Part shown: positions 45,383-53,725 of the stretch, in pieces
Position numbering within the stretch: the first letter of the stretch is position 1
Layout of the letters: each line of letters begins with the position of its first letter
DNA from: Herbidospora sakaeratensis
GTDB lineage: Bacteria > Actinomycetota > Actinomycetes > Streptosporangiales > Streptosporangiaceae
DNA: 64,000 nt
Direction: 5' to 3'
NCBI RefSeq assembly: GCF_001570525.1
Contig: NZ_BBXC01000008.1
Coordinates: forward strand, 783,247 to 847,246
Translations under genes and position numbers: made by a program
Notes under the pieces: generated by a model
What the model saw: only the letters and a program-made list of their open reading frames with translations
What the model was told of the DNA's origin: nothing
Database searches by the model: none

Positions 45383-46378
45383 ATGCCCCATCGTGTCGCC
45401 ATGCTGGTCCTCGACGACTTCGCGACCATGGACGTCGGCATCCCCGGCCAGTTCTTCGGCATCGCCGAAGACGCCGACCGGCGGAAACTCTACGACGTCA
45501 GGACCTGCACGCCCGACGGCGGGCCGGTCCGCTGCGCCGCGGGCTACGCCATCGTGCCCGACCACGACCTGTCGCTCCTCGACGACGCCGACACGGTGAT
45601 CATCCCGGGCGTGCACGGCGGGCCGCCGTTCGAGGGCTCCCTCGACCCCCGGGTGGCCGAGGCGCTGCGGGCCGTCCACACCCGCAAGCGCATCGTGTCG
45701 ATCTGCACCGGCGCGTTCGTGCTGGCGGCGGCCGGGCTGCTCGACGGCCGCCCGGCGACCACCCACTGGCGCAACGCGAACCGGTTCCGGCGGCTCTACC
45801 CCGGCGTGCTGCTCAACCCCGAGGTGCTGTTCGTCGACGACGGCGACATCCTCACCTCGGCCGGCGTCGCGGCCGGCACCGACCTGGCCCTGCACATCAT
45901 CAGGTCCGACTTCGGCACCGAGGTCGCCAACCGGGTGGCCCGCCGCTGCGTGACCGCGCCGTTCCGCGAGGGCGGCCAGGCCCAGTTCATCGAACGCCCG
46001 CTGCCGCCCGCCCAGGGGGCCTCGACCGAGTCGACCCGGGCCTGGATGTTGTCACGGCTGGCCGAGCCGCTCGACCTCACCGCGCTGGCCGCGCACGCCC
46101 GCATGAGCGTGCGCACCTTCACCCGCCGGTTCCGCGAGGAGACGGGCCTGTCACCCGCCCGCTGGCTCAACCGGCAGCGGGTCGAGCACGCCCGCCGGCT
46201 GCTGGAGACGACCGGGCTGCCGGTCGACGAGGTGGCCAGGGAGGCCGGGTTCGGCACGGCGGTGTCGCTGCGCCAGCACCTGCACGCGGCGGTCGGGGTC
46301 TCCCCCATCGCCTACCGGCAGACGTTCCGGCCTCAGGCCGCCCTGCGCAGCACCACCAGCGCGACGTCGTCTTCGTGA
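45383..46378 (+). CDS. GlxA-family AraC-type transcriptional regulator
   Basis: A 331-residue regulator: N-terminal DJ-1/PfpI-like domain (about 1-190; IVSICTGAFVLAAAGLLDGRPATTHW with the nucleophile-elbow Cys) and a C-terminal AraC HTH pair (about 220-315; LTALAAHARMSVRTFTRRFREETGLSPARWL and AGFGTAVSLRQHL). It is paralogous to the regulator at 52489-53652, sharing MPHRVA at the start. Divergent from the MFS pump. The last 46 bp overlap the convergent phosphatase gene. Confidence 0.92.
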   Translation: MPHRVAMLVLDDFATMDVGIPGQFFGIAEDADRRKLYDVRTCTPDGGPVRCAAGYAIVPDHDLSLLDDADTVIIPGVHGGPPFEGSLDPRVAEALRAVHTRKRIVSICTGAFVLAAAGLLDGRPATTHWRNANRFRRLYPGVLLNPEVLFVDDGDILTSAGVAAGTDLALHIIRSDFGTEVANRVARRCVTAPFREGGQAQFIERPLPPAQGASTESTRAWMLSRLAEPLDLTALAAHARMSVRTFTRRFREETGLSPARWLNRQRVEHARRLLETTGLPVDEVAREAGFGTAVSLRQHLHAAVGVSPIAYRQTFRPQAALRSTTSATSSS

Positions 46379-47874
46379 TCGGGGCGCATCATCGCGTCGA
46401 TCACCCGGTCGCAGTAGGCCTCCAGGTCGTCCTCTACGGCGTCCGACAACTCCTGGAGGCGGGCCATGCCCTCCTGGAGGGTCAGGTCGCGGCGCTCCAC
46501 CAGCCCGTCGGTGACCAGCACCAGCGACTCCCCCGGTTCGAGCGTGAACCGCGCCTCGCCGGGCCGGTGCAGGCGGGCGCCGAGCAGCGGCCCGGGCATG
46601 CTCAGATAGTCGGCACGCCGCTCCGAGACCAGCAGCGGCGGCAGGTGCCCCGCGTTGCACATCACGATCTCGCCGGTCGACGGCGTGAGCAGCAGCAGCG
46701 CGACCGTGGCCAGCTCACGCGGCAGGAACCGCAACATCAGCAGGTTGACCTGCCGCAGGATCTCGTCGAGGGGATGGCCCTCGCTGGCGTAGGCGCGCAC
46801 GGCGTGCCGGATCTCGGCCATCACGGTCGCGGCGTGCAGCGAGTGGCCCATGACGTCGCCGATCGCGACCATGAGCTTGCCGCCGATCTCGATGACCTCG
46901 TAGAAGTCGCCGCCGATCTCGGCCTTCGCGCTGGCCGGCACGTAGCGGGCGGCCAGCTCGACCCCCGCGACCGAGGGCAGTGACCGGGGCAGCAGGGCCC
47001 GCTGCAGGGTGAGCGCGATGCGCCGCTCCTCGTCGATCGACCGCAGCGCCTCCACCGCCAGCGCCACCCCCATCGAGAGCTGGCTGAGCACGTGGGCGTC
47101 GTCGTCGCCGAAGGCCAGCGCCGCCTCGACCAGCACGCCGACGGGCGGCCGTCCCTGCACCCGGGCCAGCGCGACCTTCACCTCTTCCCCGACCACCGAC
47201 GGCGCCAGCACCCCGGCCCAGTCGGACCCGGGGGTGGTGCGCATCGTCGGCCCGCGCGGCACCCCGCCGGGGTCGAGCAGCGGCGAGTCGCCCGCCACCG
47301 TCCCGCCGGAGTCGCAGGTGACGTAGCGGCTGCCCTCCTCGGTCGGCGCGAACACGGTCGCGGGGCCGCCGAACATGCGGACCGCGCCGTCGGCCGCCGC
47401 CCGGAGCAGCTCGTCGAGGGTGCCGGCCATGTTGAGGGCCAGGGTGGTGTCCGAGAGCCCGGCCAGCCGTCCGGCCAGCCGTTCGGCCTGGCGGCGGGCG
47501 CGGGCGTAGCGCAGGGTGGCGTTGACCGTGGCCAGCAGCACCTCGGGTTCGACCGGTTCGATCAGGTAGCCGTCGGCGCCGCGGGCGAGCCCCTGCGTCC
47601 GGTCGCCGACCCCGACCGCCGAGGCGGTCAGGTGGATCACCGGCACGGCCGCGCTGACCGGGTCGGCCTTGATCCGCTCGCACACCTCGAACCCCGACAT
47701 GTCGGGCATGCGGACGTCGAGCAGCACCAGGTCGGGCAGCGACTCCTTGATGAGGCTGAGCGCCTCGCCGCCCGAGGCGGCCTCGACGACCGCGTACCCG
47801 GAGTGCTGGAGCCAGGTGGCGATGACGTAGCGGTTGGCGCTGATGTCGTCGACGACGAGGATTCGTTCAGGCAT
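46333..47874 (-). CDS. receiver-GAF-SpoIIE (PP2C) phosphatase
   Basis: A 513-residue output phosphatase: receiver domain (1-125; VVDDISANR, phospho-acceptor Asp in LVLLDVRMPDMSGF, T in HLTAS), a GAF-like domain (about 150-300) and a SpoIIE/PP2C domain (about 310-510; EIGGDFYEVIEI, GDVMGHSLHAA, NAGHLPPLL, DGLVERR). Phosphorylation of the receiver by the hybrid kinase upstream would switch dephosphorylation of an anti-anti-sigma factor. Last gene of the six-gene stressosome operon; start ATG 47874, overlapping the kinase gene by 8 bp. Confidence 0.9.
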   Translation of the reverse strand: MPERILVVDDISANRYVIATWLQHSGYAVVEAASGGEALSLIKESLPDLVLLDVRMPDMSGFEVCERIKADPVSAAVPVIHLTASAVGVGDRTQGLARGADGYLIEPVEPEVLLATVNATLRYARARRQAERLAGRLAGLSDTTLALNMAGTLDELLRAAADGAVRMFGGPATVFAPTEEGSRYVTCDSGGTVAGDSPLLDPGGVPRGPTMRTTPGSDWAGVLAPSVVGEEVKVALARVQGRPPVGVLVEAALAFGDDDAHVLSQLSMGVALAVEALRSIDEERRIALTLQRALLPRSLPSVAGVELAARYVPASAKAEIGGDFYEVIEIGGKLMVAIGDVMGHSLHAATVMAEIRHAVRAYASEGHPLDEILRQVNLLMLRFLPRELATVALLLLTPSTGEIVMCNAGHLPPLLVSERRADYLSMPGPLLGARLHRPGEARFTLEPGESLVLVTDGLVERRDLTLQEGMARLQELSDAVEDDLEAYCDRVIDAMMRPDHEDDVALVVLRRAA

Positions 47875-49507
47875 CGCGTTTTCCGATCTCACCGACCGCC
47901 CGGAGCAACTCCCCCCGGGTCAGGCGTGACTTGTCCAGGGCCACGCCGTCGATCCCGCCCGTGTCGGCCGAGGTGACCACGATGACGGGCGTGGCGGCCA
48001 GGGCGGGGTCGGCGCGCAGTTCCCCGATGACCTCCTCGCCGGTCAGGCCCGGCATGCGCAGGTCGAGCAGCAGCAGGTCGGGACGGGCCCGGCGGACGGC
48101 CGCGAGGGCGGCGTAGCCGTCGGGGGCGTCCTCGATCTCCTCGGCGACCCCGTGCAGCAGGCCGCGCAGCATGGTGCGGAAGGCCGCGTCGTCGTCGGCG
48201 ACGACCACCCGGCCCAGGTGGAGGCGGTCGAGGCGCGGGAGGCGTACCTCGAAGACCGTGCCCTCCCCCACCACGCTGCGGACCGTCATCTCGCCCCCGA
48301 GGATGGCGACCAGGCTCCGGGCGTAGGGCAGGCCCAGGCCGGTGCCCGTCACCGACGCCTGGATGGGGCCTCTGACCTGGTGGAACTCCTCGAAGATGCG
48401 CTCGATCTCCTCTTCGGGGATGCCGATGCCGGTGTCGGCGACCCGCAGCAGCACGTGGTCGCCGTCGGCGTGGGCGCCGACCCTGACCTCGCCCCGCTCG
48501 GTGAACTTCAGGCCGTTGGTGAGCAGGTTGCGCAGCACGTGGGTGAGCATCAGCTCGTCGGTCTGCAGGATCTCCACGCCGTCGGGGTCGTCGACGACCA
48601 GCGTGACCCCCTCGCGCGCCATCGGCCCCAGGGTCTCCTTGAGGCGGCGCAGCAGGCCGCGCAGCGACACGTCGACGACCTCGGGTTCGAGCCGGCCCGA
48701 CTCGGCCTTGGCCAGGTCGAGCAGCTCGTTGACGAGGTTGAGCAGGTCGCGGCCCGACTCCCGGATCAGCTCGGCCTGGCGGCGCTTCTCGTCGTCGAGG
48801 GGTTCGCCGAGGTCGAGCAGCATGCGGGCCAGGCCCAGGATCGAGCTGGCCGGGGCGCGCAGCTCGTGGCTGACGCTGGCCAGGAACCGGGTCTTGGCCT
48901 CGTTGGCCTCGCGCAGCCGGGCCGACTTGTCCTCCAGCTCGGCGTAGAGGGCCACCACGCCCTGGTTGGTGCGTTCGAGCTCCTCCGACAGCTGGGTGTA
49001 GAGGGCCATCACGCCCCGGTTGGTCTCCTCCAGCTCGTCGCGCTGCGACTGGACGTCCTCCAGCGCCGCCATCAGGTCCTGGTTCTGGGCCCGCAGTTCG
49101 TCGAGCGGGCTCGTCTTGGCCAGACCGGCCAGGGTGGCGCGCAGGTCGCGCAGCCATTCGCCGGTGTAACGCCCGGGGGGCAACCCCTTGCTCAGGATGA
49201 CGTCCTCCCCCTCGCGTGTGACCTCGTCGACCAGGCGGGCCGCCGCCGCGAAGCCGGGCGCGGCGGGGCTCAGCGGGCCGTAGCCGCGCACCCTGACGCG
49301 GAGCGGCCCGTCGATGGAGAAGGCGATTCTCGCGCCTCCGGCCTGGTTGAGCACCTCCCGGCCGACCTCGCTGAGCGCGGTCGCCAGGCGCACCTGGTCC
49401 TGCTGGTCGAGGCCGGCGGCGCCGGCGACCACACGGGCGTGCTGCCGCAGTGTGAACACGTCGCCCTCGCCCCTGACCTCGATCGACAACAGCTCGCCCG
49501 ACGTCAT
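47867..49507 (-). CDS. hybrid sensor histidine kinase/response regulator with N-terminal RsbT-like ATPase fold
   Basis: A 546-residue cytoplasmic protein. Order: degenerate HATPase-like domain (about 1-115), coiled coil (about 130-205, with ALYTQLSEELERTNQGVVALY repeated twice in related form), HisKA with His in ASVSHELRAPASSI, HATPase_c (NLLTNGLKF, DTGIGIPEEE, GTGLGL) and a C-terminal receiver (Asp in LLLLDLRMPGLTG). No membrane segment, so it senses a cytoplasmic cue, probably from the stressosome. Its ATG overlaps the previous stop (ATGA). Confidence 0.9.
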   Translation of the reverse strand: MTSGELLSIEVRGEGDVFTLRQHARVVAGAAGLDQQDQVRLATALSEVGREVLNQAGGARIAFSIDGPLRVRVRGYGPLSPAAPGFAAAARLVDEVTREGEDVILSKGLPPGRYTGEWLRDLRATLAGLAKTSPLDELRAQNQDLMAALEDVQSQRDELEETNRGVMALYTQLSEELERTNQGVVALYAELEDKSARLREANEAKTRFLASVSHELRAPASSILGLARMLLDLGEPLDDEKRRQAELIRESGRDLLNLVNELLDLAKAESGRLEPEVVDVSLRGLLRRLKETLGPMAREGVTLVVDDPDGVEILQTDELMLTHVLRNLLTNGLKFTERGEVRVGAHADGDHVLLRVADTGIGIPEEEIERIFEEFHQVRGPIQASVTGTGLGLPYARSLVAILGGEMTVRSVVGEGTVFEVRLPRLDRLHLGRVVVADDDAAFRTMLRGLLHGVAEEIEDAPDGYAALAAVRRARPDLLLLDLRMPGLTGEEVIGELRADPALAATPVIVVTSADTGGIDGVALDKSRLTRGELLRAVGEIGKRDA

Positions 49508-50466
49508 GACGGCATCCTGGCGACCAGCACGCCGGCGTCGTCGCGGCGGACGCCGAGATCCCGGAGGAGGGTCCCGGCGATCACCAGGGGACGGCGGGTG
49601 ACCAGGCCCGGATAGTCGCCGAAGGTCCAGCGCTGCCGCAGTCCGTCGGTGTGCATGACGATCAGTGCCCCGGGAGGCAGGGGGTAGTCGTACTGTCTGA
49701 TGGCCGCCGCGCGGTGCCCCGCGATGCCCGGCAGGGAGACCAGCCCGCGGTGGTCGCCCCGGTGGACGACCGTCGCCGCGATGTTGCCCAGCCCGGCGAA
49801 GGTGAGGGCGCCGCCGTCGGCCTGCGCGATGGCCACCGCCACGCCCCGGGTGTGCGAGATCTCCCCGTGGACGTGCTTCACGAGCTGGACGGGCGGCCCC
49901 GCGGGGGCCTCCTCGAAGGCCCGGACCGCCGCGCCCGCCGCCGAGGCGGCCAGCGGCCCGTGCCCGAGCCCGTCGCAGAGCATCAGGGTGATCGTCTCGC
50001 CGTCGGTGCGCCAGGCGTAGGCGTCTCCGCCGGAGTCCTCGCCCGGCATCGGCCGGGTCAGGCCCGCGACGTCGAGGGGACCGGTCTCCCCGATCCGGAC
50101 CGCGAAGACGGTGCCGAAGCCCGGCCGTGAGTAGACGTCGGACCAGTCGGACAGGCGCCGGATGGCGCCCAGCCCGATGCCCAGCCCGCCCCGGCTCGAG
50201 AGCCCCTCGACCGGCGGCGGGTCGAAGCCCGGCCCCGAGTCGAGGGCGACGATCTCGACGCGTCCCGGGCCCCGCCGGACCAGGATGCGCCCGCTGCCCG
50301 CGTGCCGCTGCACGTTGGCCGCCAGCTCGGCCGCCACGATGGCGACCTCGGCGACCCGCTGCTCCGGCAGCCCCGCCGCCGCCGCCCGGTCGGAGGCCGC
50401 GCGGCGGACCGCGCCGACCGCGCTCTCCTCCGTGACGTCGATCCAGACGTCGGTCAGCGGGCCCAC
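49504..50466 (-). CDS. RsbT/W-like ATPase fused to RsbX-type PP2C phosphatase
   Basis: A 320-residue fusion: HATPase_c_2 domain (about 1-130; VAAELAANVQRHA, LDSGPGFDP, GLGIGLGAIRR) followed by a short PP2C/SpoIIE domain (about 140-320; MLCDGLGHGPLA, LGNIAATVVH, MHTDGL). In RsbRST loci of other bacteria RsbX-like phosphatases reset the stressosome by dephosphorylating RsbR and RsbS. Here the same polypeptide carries a kinase-like fold, so both directions could be combined. Overlaps rsbT by 13 bp. Confidence 0.88.
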   Translation of the reverse strand: MGPLTDVWIDVTEESAVGAVRRAASDRAAAAGLPEQRVAEVAIVAAELAANVQRHAGSGRILVRRGPGRVEIVALDSGPGFDPPPVEGLSSRGGLGIGLGAIRRLSDWSDVYSRPGFGTVFAVRIGETGPLDVAGLTRPMPGEDSGGDAYAWRTDGETITLMLCDGLGHGPLAASAAGAAVRAFEEAPAGPPVQLVKHVHGEISHTRGVAVAIAQADGGALTFAGLGNIAATVVHRGDHRGLVSLPGIAGHRAAAIRQYDYPLPPGALIVMHTDGLRQRWTFGDYPGLVTRRPLVIAGTLLRDLGVRRDDAGVLVARMPS

Positions 50467-50852
50467 TTGACCACCGTCACGGTGGTTCCGTCGCCGGGAG
50501 CGGTCTCGATGGCGAACTCGTCGACGAGCCGGCGGGCCCCGCCGAGCCCGAGCCCCATACCCGAGCCGCTGGTGAAGCCGTCGGTCAGCGCCTGCGCGAC
50601 GTCGGCGATGCCCGGCCCCTTGTCGCGGAAGACCGCCCGCACGCCCTTGCGGAGCCCGTTCTGGACCTGTTCGACGACGGCGCCGCCGCCCCCGCCGTAG
50701 GTGAGGGTGTTGCGGGCCAGCTCGCTGGCCGCCGTCACCAGCTTGGTCTGGTCGACGAGCGACAACTTCGCGTCGACGGCCGCCGCGCGCACCGCCTGGC
50801 GGACCCGGACGACGTCGGCGTCGCCGGCGATGGGAAGTTCCTGGACGGTCAT
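50454..50852 (-). CDS. rsbT: serine/threonine kinase RsbT (stressosome switch kinase)
   Basis: A 132-residue GHKL kinase with the RsbT signatures ASELARNTLTYGGGG, FRDKGPGIADV and SGSGMGLGLGGARRLVDEF. In the stressosome it phosphorylates RsbS and RsbR on stress, is released, and activates a downstream partner; here that is probably the fused phosphatase/kinase modules next in the operon. Its ATG overlaps rsbS by 4 bp (ATGA). Confidence 0.93.
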   Translation of the reverse strand: MTVQELPIAGDADVVRVRQAVRAAAVDAKLSLVDQTKLVTAASELARNTLTYGGGGGAVVEQVQNGLRKGVRAVFRDKGPGIADVAQALTDGFTSGSGMGLGLGGARRLVDEFAIETAPGDGTTVTVVKWAR

Positions 50853-51214
50853 CTCGCCGAGCCGCCGGCCAGGCTGAGCAGCCGCATGCCGCGCTCCACG
50901 TCGAGCGCCGTCTTGATCCCGTCGAGGGAGAGCCCGAGCTCGACCAGGGTGATCGCGACGGCCGGGCGCATGCCCACGACCACCGTGTCGGCGTCGAGCA
51001 CCCGCGACAGGGCCGCCATCGTGGCCAGCATCCGCCCGGTGAACGAGTCGACGATGTCGAGGGCGGTGATGTCGATCACGACGCCCCGCGCCCCGGTCTC
51101 GACGATCCGGTCGGCCAGGTCCTCCTGCAGCGCGACGACCATGTCGTCGCGCAGGTCGACCTGGATGGAGACCAGCAGCATCTGGCCGATCTTGAGAATG
51201 GGGAGGCGTTCCAT
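50849..51214 (-). CDS. rsbS: stressosome scaffold protein RsbS (STAS)
   Basis: A 121-residue STAS-domain protein. The phosphorylatable Ser is S57 in DIVDSFTGRM, matching S59 of the Bacillus protein. It has KIGQMLLVSIQVDL at the N-terminus and no input domain. Together with RsbR it forms the stressosome core that sequesters RsbT. The ATG at 51214 overlaps the rsbR stop in TGATG. Confidence 0.93.
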   Translation of the reverse strand: MERLPILKIGQMLLVSIQVDLRDDMVVALQEDLADRIVETGARGVVIDITALDIVDSFTGRMLATMAALSRVLDADTVVVGMRPAVAITLVELGLSLDGIKTALDVERGMRLLSLAGGSAR

Positions 51215-52053
51215 CACAGGCCGCGCTTGGACATCTCGGCCGTGACGTCGACCCCGATGCGGCCCAGGGCGAGCAGCAGCGCGTCGGCCAGCGTGGCCTT
51301 GGTGGCGATGTCGCCGAACTCGATGCCGAGCGCCACGATCGTCTGCGCGATCTGCGGCCGGATGCCCGAGATGATGCACTCGGCGCCCATCAGCCGGGCC
51401 GCCACGATCGTCTTCAGCAGGTGCTGGGCGACCTGCGTGTCGACCGCCGGGACGCCGGTGATGTCGATGATCGCGTACTCGCTGCCGGTGTCGACCAGCG
51501 TCTGCAGCAGCTTCTCCATGACGACCTGGGCGCGCGCCGAGTCGAGCGTGCCGACCAGCGGCAGCGCGACCACGCCCTGCCAGAGCTTGACCACCGGGGT
51601 GGCCAGTTCGAGCAGCTGCTCGGCCTGGTTGGAGATCACCTCTTCGCGGGCCTTCGTGTAGGTCTCGAAGGTGAACAGCCCGAGCTCGTCGATCACGTCG
51701 GAGAAGGCCGTGAACTCCGGCCCCACCCCGACCGACTCCCGCACCGCCTTCTTGAGCGCGAAGACGCTGATCGCCGTCTCACGCGGGCTGAACCCCTGCA
51801 GGGCCCGTCCCCGGGACAGGTCGACCAGCAGCGCCCGGACCTCGCCGTAGGCGGACGAGCGGGTGTCGGCCCCGTCGGCCGCGCTCATCGACGACAACAC
51901 GGCGTCGAGGATCTCCCGGAGCTCCTTGTCGAGCTCGATCTCCGAGATCCGCCCGCGCAACGACGCCGCCACGTCGGCCCGCCAACGGCGGACGAGGTCT
52001 TCCTCCGCCGCCCGGCACCGATCGATAAGGTCACCGAAAGGTTCCGAGGTCAT
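51214..52053 (-). CDS. rsbR: stressosome sensor RsbR (RsbRD N-terminal domain + STAS)
   Basis: A 279-residue protein. The N-terminal all-helical RsbRD-type sensor domain (about 1-145; EEDLVRRWRADVAASLRGRI) is joined to a C-terminal STAS domain (about 155-270) with candidate phospho-Thr residues in IDITGVPAVDT and DIATKATLADAL. First gene of the operon; ATG 52053 follows GGAGGGG. The N-terminal domain decides the signal, which is unknown. Confidence 0.92.
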   Translation of the reverse strand: MTSEPFGDLIDRCRAAEEDLVRRWRADVAASLRGRISEIELDKELREILDAVLSSMSAADGADTRSSAYGEVRALLVDLSRGRALQGFSPRETAISVFALKKAVRESVGVGPEFTAFSDVIDELGLFTFETYTKAREEVISNQAEQLLELATPVVKLWQGVVALPLVGTLDSARAQVVMEKLLQTLVDTGSEYAIIDITGVPAVDTQVAQHLLKTIVAARLMGAECIISGIRPQIAQTIVALGIEFGDIATKATLADALLLALGRIGVDVTAEMSKRGL

Positions 52054-52186
52054 GTGCCCCTCCAAGTCGTACCGGATACGCATTATTCGCGACCCCCACC
52101 CTAGAGAAGTCGCCGGGACTGCGACATGTTTCTGAATAGAGGCCTCTCTGTGGTAGGTCTTATGCGGTTACGAACAGAGGGAGATC

Positions 52187-52531
52187 ATGGACAACCTCCG
52201 GGTTCACGTGGCTCCGTCGGGGGCCTACGCCGTGATCACCGTGGCCGGGGACGTCGACGCCACCACCACAGGGCAACTGCACGAGGCCGTCACCCGGGCC
52301 CGGGAGATCTCGGCCCACCTGGTGCTCGACCTGGCCGGCATGACCTTCATGGACAGCGCCGGCATCCGCGTGCTCCTCGACGCCTTCCACCACACCCAGA
52401 CCGAGGGCGGCAGCGTCGCCCTGACCGGCCCCCGGCCCTCACCCCGGAAGGTGATGGAACTGGTCGGCCTGGCCGACCACATCCCTATCTACGACTCGCC
52501 CGCTGAGGCTGTCGCCGCCGGCCCGGCCTGA
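52187..52531 (+). CDS. STAS-domain anti-anti-sigma factor (RsbV/SpoIIAA-like)
   Basis: A 114-residue STAS protein with the regulatory Ser in MTFMDSAGIRVLLDA (the DSAG motif). When dephosphorylated, such proteins bind an anti-sigma kinase and release a sigma factor. It is divergent from the stressosome operon, which encodes two PP2C domains that could act on it; that link is an inference. RBS GAGGGAGA before ATG 52187. The 3' end overlaps the small convergent gene at 52485-52664 by 47 bp. Confidence 0.92.
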   Translation: MDNLRVHVAPSGAYAVITVAGDVDATTTGQLHEAVTRAREISAHLVLDLAGMTFMDSAGIRVLLDAFHHTQTEGGSVALTGPRPSPRKVMELVGLADHIPIYDSPAEAVAAGPA

Positions 52532-52664
52532 ACCGGGCGTTCTCCTCGGCCTCCCTGGCCTTCCGCCGCCGCCTGCCGAGGAACCATCCGGCCCCGAGCA
52601 CGGCCAGGCCGAGCGGGGTCTTCGACAACCAGCGGGTCGCGAACACCTGCAGAATTCTCTTCAT
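52485..52664 (-). CDS. 59-residue DUF6203-like small membrane protein
   Basis: A small gene in a different frame from the regulator tail that covers the same DNA. The protein starts MKRILQVFATRWLSKTPLGL, continues with one hydrophobic segment (AVLGAGWFLG) and a basic RRRRKAREAEENARFRPG tail. It resembles the short DUF6203 proteins of Streptosporangiales as I remember them. The ATG at 52664 has AGGGGCGG five bases upstream, a better RBS than most genes here. Overlaps the STAS gene tail by 47 bp and lies almost wholly inside the GlxA frame. Confidence 0.65.
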   Translation of the reverse strand: MKRILQVFATRWLSKTPLGLAVLGAGWFLGRRRRKAREAEENARFRPGRRRQPQRASRR

Positions 52665-53652
52665 GTGTACCGCCCCTGCCCTGAATCTCCGCAGGTAGAC
52701 CCGACGACACGAGATGGAACGCCCTCCTGTACGCCGAGGGCGAGGTCTTCATCGCACGGGTGAAGTGGTGCCGGAAGGTGACCGGGCTGTCGAACCCGCA
52801 GGCGGCCGCGACCTCCTCGACGGGAGTGCCGGTCCCCTCCAGGAGGGGCAGACTCGCGGCGACCCGCTGCGCGATCACCCATTTGAGCGGGCTGGTGCCC
52901 GACTTGCGGGCGAAGTGCCGCAGGAACGACCGTTCCGACATGGCGGCCTCCCGGGCCATCTCCCGCACGGAGATCGGCCGCCCCAGCCTCTGGAGGGCCC
53001 ACTCCATGGCGCGCCCGACGGCGTCCTCCTCGGTCGGGGTGACCGGCGTCTCGATGAACTGCGCCTGCCCGCCCTCCCGGTGCGGCGCGACGACCAGGCG
53101 ACGGGCGACGGCGTTGGCGACCGTGGGACCGTGGTCGGTCCTGACGAGGTGAAGCAGCAGATCGAGCCCCGCCGCGCTGCCCGCGCTGGTCAGGACATCG
53201 CCGTGGTCGACGTAGAGCACGTCGGGCGTGACGGTGACGGCGGGGAAGCGGGCCTTGAGCAGGGGGGCGTACCGCCAATGGGTGGTGGCCTCCCGCCCGT
53301 CGAGCAGCCCGGCGGCGGCCAGCGCGAACGCGCCCGAACAGATCGAGACGACCCTCGCCCCTCTGTCGTGGGCGGCCCGGAGGGCCTCGACGAGCGCGGG
53401 CGAGACCTGCCGGCGCACGTCGCGCACCCCCGGGATGACGACCGTGCCGGCCCCCTCGAAGGCGTCGAGGCCGTGGGACGGGGTGATCGTGAACCCGCCG
53501 ACGGCCCGCAGCGGTGACGTGGTCTCGGCGCAGACGGTCAGGTCGTACCACTCGACGCCGTCGGGCCGGGCGACGCTGAAGATCTCGACGACGCACCCGA
53601 GCTCGAACGGGGCCATTCCGTCGAAGGCCAGGACGGCGACACGATGGGGCAT
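52489..53652 (-). CDS. GlxA-family AraC-type transcriptional regulator with abnormal C-terminal tail
   Basis: A 387-residue regulator: DJ-1/PfpI-like domain (1-190; VVSICSGAFALAAAGLLDGREATTHW) and AraC HTH pair (about 215-310; MSERSFLRHFARKSGTSPLKWV and CGFDSPVTFRHHF). The family normally ends soon after AYRRAF (near 312). Here the frame stays open for about 70 more residues of Arg/Gly/Ala-rich, non-conserved sequence that overlaps a plausible small gene in another frame. A lost stop codon or a recent indel is likely. Divergent from the rhodanese gene. ATG 53652 lacks a clear RBS. Confidence 0.85.
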   Translation of the reverse strand: MPHRVAVLAFDGMAPFELGCVVEIFSVARPDGVEWYDLTVCAETTSPLRAVGGFTITPSHGLDAFEGAGTVVIPGVRDVRRQVSPALVEALRAAHDRGARVVSICSGAFALAAAGLLDGREATTHWRYAPLLKARFPAVTVTPDVLYVDHGDVLTSAGSAAGLDLLLHLVRTDHGPTVANAVARRLVVAPHREGGQAQFIETPVTPTEEDAVGRAMEWALQRLGRPISVREMAREAAMSERSFLRHFARKSGTSPLKWVIAQRVAASLPLLEGTGTPVEEVAAACGFDSPVTFRHHFTRAMKTSPSAYRRAFHLVSSGLPAEIQGRGGTHEENSAGVRDPLVVEDPARPGRARGRMVPRQAAAEGQGGRGERPVQAGPAATASAGES

Positions 53653-53706
53653 GGCGGAATCTTAACGAAAGGGGGCGTTTCCGCCACTCCTACCGGTGTG
53701 GGGTGG

Positions 53707-53725
53707 TGCGGCAGGCTTTGCCGCA
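53707..53725. promoter_or_regulatory. 7-bp inverted repeat at the rhodanese start codon
   Basis: TGCGGCA (53707-53713) and TGCCGCA (53719-53725) with a 5-nt spacer end on the first base of the rhodanese ATG, where a Shine-Dalgarno would be expected but is missing. It could be an operator or a hairpin controlling initiation. Confidence 0.35.
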
